Positions 5,621-6,745 of a DNA stretch of 6,745 bases are shown piece after piece. The notes beneath the pieces were generated by a model. That model had not been told where the DNA came from and searched no databases. It was given only the letters and a program-made list of their open reading frames with translations. Position 1 is the stretch's first letter, and every line of letters begins with the position of its first letter. The DNA is from Thiotrichales bacterium. GTDB taxonomy: Bacteria > Pseudomonadota > Gammaproteobacteria > UWMA-0217. Made by a program: the position numbers and the translations under genes. The DNA lies in contig JANTGD010000199.1 of the NCBI GenBank assembly GCA_024763135.1, positions 1 through 6,745 of the forward strand, read 5' to 3'.

Positions 5621-6745
5621 TTAGGCTACGCTCTCTGCAGTTGCGACGACGTTGTCGACGGTGAAGCCAAATTCCTTGAACAGATCGGCAGCTGGCGCAG
5701 ATTCACCAAAACGATCGAGTCCCACGACTTTGCCCGCCATTCCGACATATTTGTACCAAAAATCGGTAACGCCGGCTTCGATCGCCACACGCGCGGTGAC
5801 AGCCGCCGGCAGGACAGACTCCTTGTATGCCTCGTCCTGCGCATCGAACGTATCCGTAGATGGCATGGACACAACGCGAACCTGCCTGTCGGTCATTTTC
5901 TCTGCCGCACCCATGGCAAGCGCGACCTCTGAGCCCGTGCTGATCAGGATGACATCCGGAGTGCCTTCACAGTCTTTGAGGATGTAGCCGCCTCGCTCGA
6001 TCATGGCAATCTGCTCGTCGGTACGTGACTGATGCGGCAGACCCTGGCGAGAAAAAATCAGGCTTGTGGGGCCACTTTTGCGCTGTACAGCAAGTTTCCA
6101 AGCCACGGCTGACTCAACTGCATCACAAGGACGCCACAGCGACATATTCGGAATCATACGCAACGTCGAAACCTGCTCGACGGGTTGGTGTGTCGGGCCA
6201 TCTTCACCCAGGCCGATCGAGTCATGCGTGAACACCTGAATGTTCTGAATCTTCATGAGTGCTGCCATGCGCAGCGCATTGCGTGCGTATTCAGAGAACA
6301 TCAGGAAAGTCGCGCCATAAGGAACAAACCCACCATGCAACGCGATGCCATTGATCATCGCAGTCATACCAAACTCTCGTACACCGTAATTGATGTAGTT
6401 GGCGTCCGGGGTATGCTTACGCATGGGTACCGATTGCGAAACAATGGTCAAATTGGAGCCAGCAAGGTCTGCGGAACCACCCATAAAAGGGGTAAATTCG
6501 ATGAGGCCCGCAATGGCATTTTGGGAGGCTTTGCGCGACGCGATGTTTTCAGCTTTTTCATTGACCGACTGAATAAATGCATCTGCCTTAGCCGCCCACT
6601 CATCCCCCAAGTCACCAGCCATGCGCGTTTCAAACTCGGTTGCCAGTTCGGGGAATTCCTTCAGGTACGCGGCGAAACGCTCGTTCCATTCAGATTCGGC
6701 CGCCGCGCCTTTTTCTTTTGCATCCCACCCGGCATAAATTTCATC
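5621..6745 (-). CDS. tkt: Transketolase, C-terminal part (cut by window edge)
   Basis: This cytoplasmic thiamine-diphosphate enzyme moves two-carbon ketol units between sugar phosphates, linking the pentose phosphate pathway (and the Calvin cycle) to fructose-6-phosphate and glyceraldehyde-3-phosphate. The reading frame is open to the right edge, so the window shows the last 374 residues of a protein usually about 660-670 long; the first 290 or so, with most of the diphosphate-binding domain, are missing. The first visible residues (EIYAGWDAKEKG) align with the middle of E. coli TktA. The pyrimidine-binding domain is present: RKASQNAI, GGSADLAGSNLT, and YGVREFGMTA with the catalytic Glu at about residue 124 of the fragment. 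THDSIGLGEDGPTHQPVEQ near 173-191 holds the substrate-binding histidines. The C-terminal domain includes STGSEVALA and the terminal FGFTVDNVV. The internal ATG at 6622 is not the true start because homology continues upstream. gap follows after 45 bp. Confidence 0.96.
   Translation of the reverse strand, partial: DEIYAGWDAKEKGAAAESEWNERFAAYLKEFPELATEFETRMAGDLGDEWAAKADAFIQSVNEKAENIASRKASQNAIAGLIEFTPFMGGSADLAGSNLTIVSQSVPMRKHTPDANYINYGVREFGMTAMINGIALHGGFVPYGATFLMFSEYARNALRMAALMKIQNIQVFTHDSIGLGEDGPTHQPVEQVSTLRMIPNMSLWRPCDAVESAVAWKLAVQRKSGPTSLIFSRQGLPHQSRTDEQIAMIERGGYILKDCEGTPDVILISTGSEVALAMGAAEKMTDRQVRVVSMPSTDTFDAQDEAYKESVLPAAVTARVAIEAGVTDFWYKYVGMAGKVVGLDRFGESAPAADLFKEFGFTVDNVVATAESVA

Noticed and set aside
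5042..5932. 296-codon plus-strand frame opposite gap and tkt
   Set aside because: It runs antisense across two well-conserved genes and their spacer; long antisense frames are common opposite such biased coding sequence.

Overview
This window looks like a piece of a gammaproteobacterial chromosome carrying a compact central-carbon gene cluster. The taxonomic inference rests on the glyceraldehyde-3-phosphate dehydrogenase, which resembles Escherichia coli GapA almost segment by segment, and on the transketolase, whose C-terminal half resembles E. coli TktA. Genus or species cannot be named from the sequence alone. All five recognisable genes lie on the minus strand.

In transcription order (right to left) the genes are: transketolase (tkt, C-terminal 374 residues only, running off the right edge), glyceraldehyde-3-phosphate dehydrogenase (gap), phosphoglycerate kinase (pgk), pyruvate kinase (pyk) and class II fructose-bisphosphate aldolase of the Calvin-cycle subtype (fba). 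Spacers are 45 bp (tkt-gap), 429 bp (gap-pgk), 9 bp (pgk-pyk) and 136 bp (pyk-fba). A strong hairpin terminator with T-runs on both sides lies about 43 bp beyond the fba stop. The last 170 bp at the left edge hold no gene I can support.

Together the enzymes link the non-oxidative pentose phosphate pathway (Tkt) to the triose-phosphate section of glycolysis and gluconeogenesis (Fba, Gap, Pgk), with Pyk making pyruvate. Tkt, Fba, Gap and Pgk are also the shared reactions of the Calvin cycle and of ribulose-monophosphate type rearrangements, so the cluster would suit an autotroph, a methylotroph or an ordinary heterotroph. No RuBisCO, phosphoribulokinase or hexulose-phosphate synthase is visible to decide between these.

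All catalytic motifs inspected are intact, with no mobile element, CRISPR array, tRNA or rRNA seen. I found no clear new biological system. The stretch most worth a second look is the unusually long gap-pgk spacer (4142-4570). It contains a 13-bp near-perfect inverted repeat just after gap and a tight run of four potential hairpins before pgk, which may be an uncharacterised cis-acting RNA. A secondary point is the N-terminal extension of pyruvate kinase, which has Trp where the usual start Met would be.
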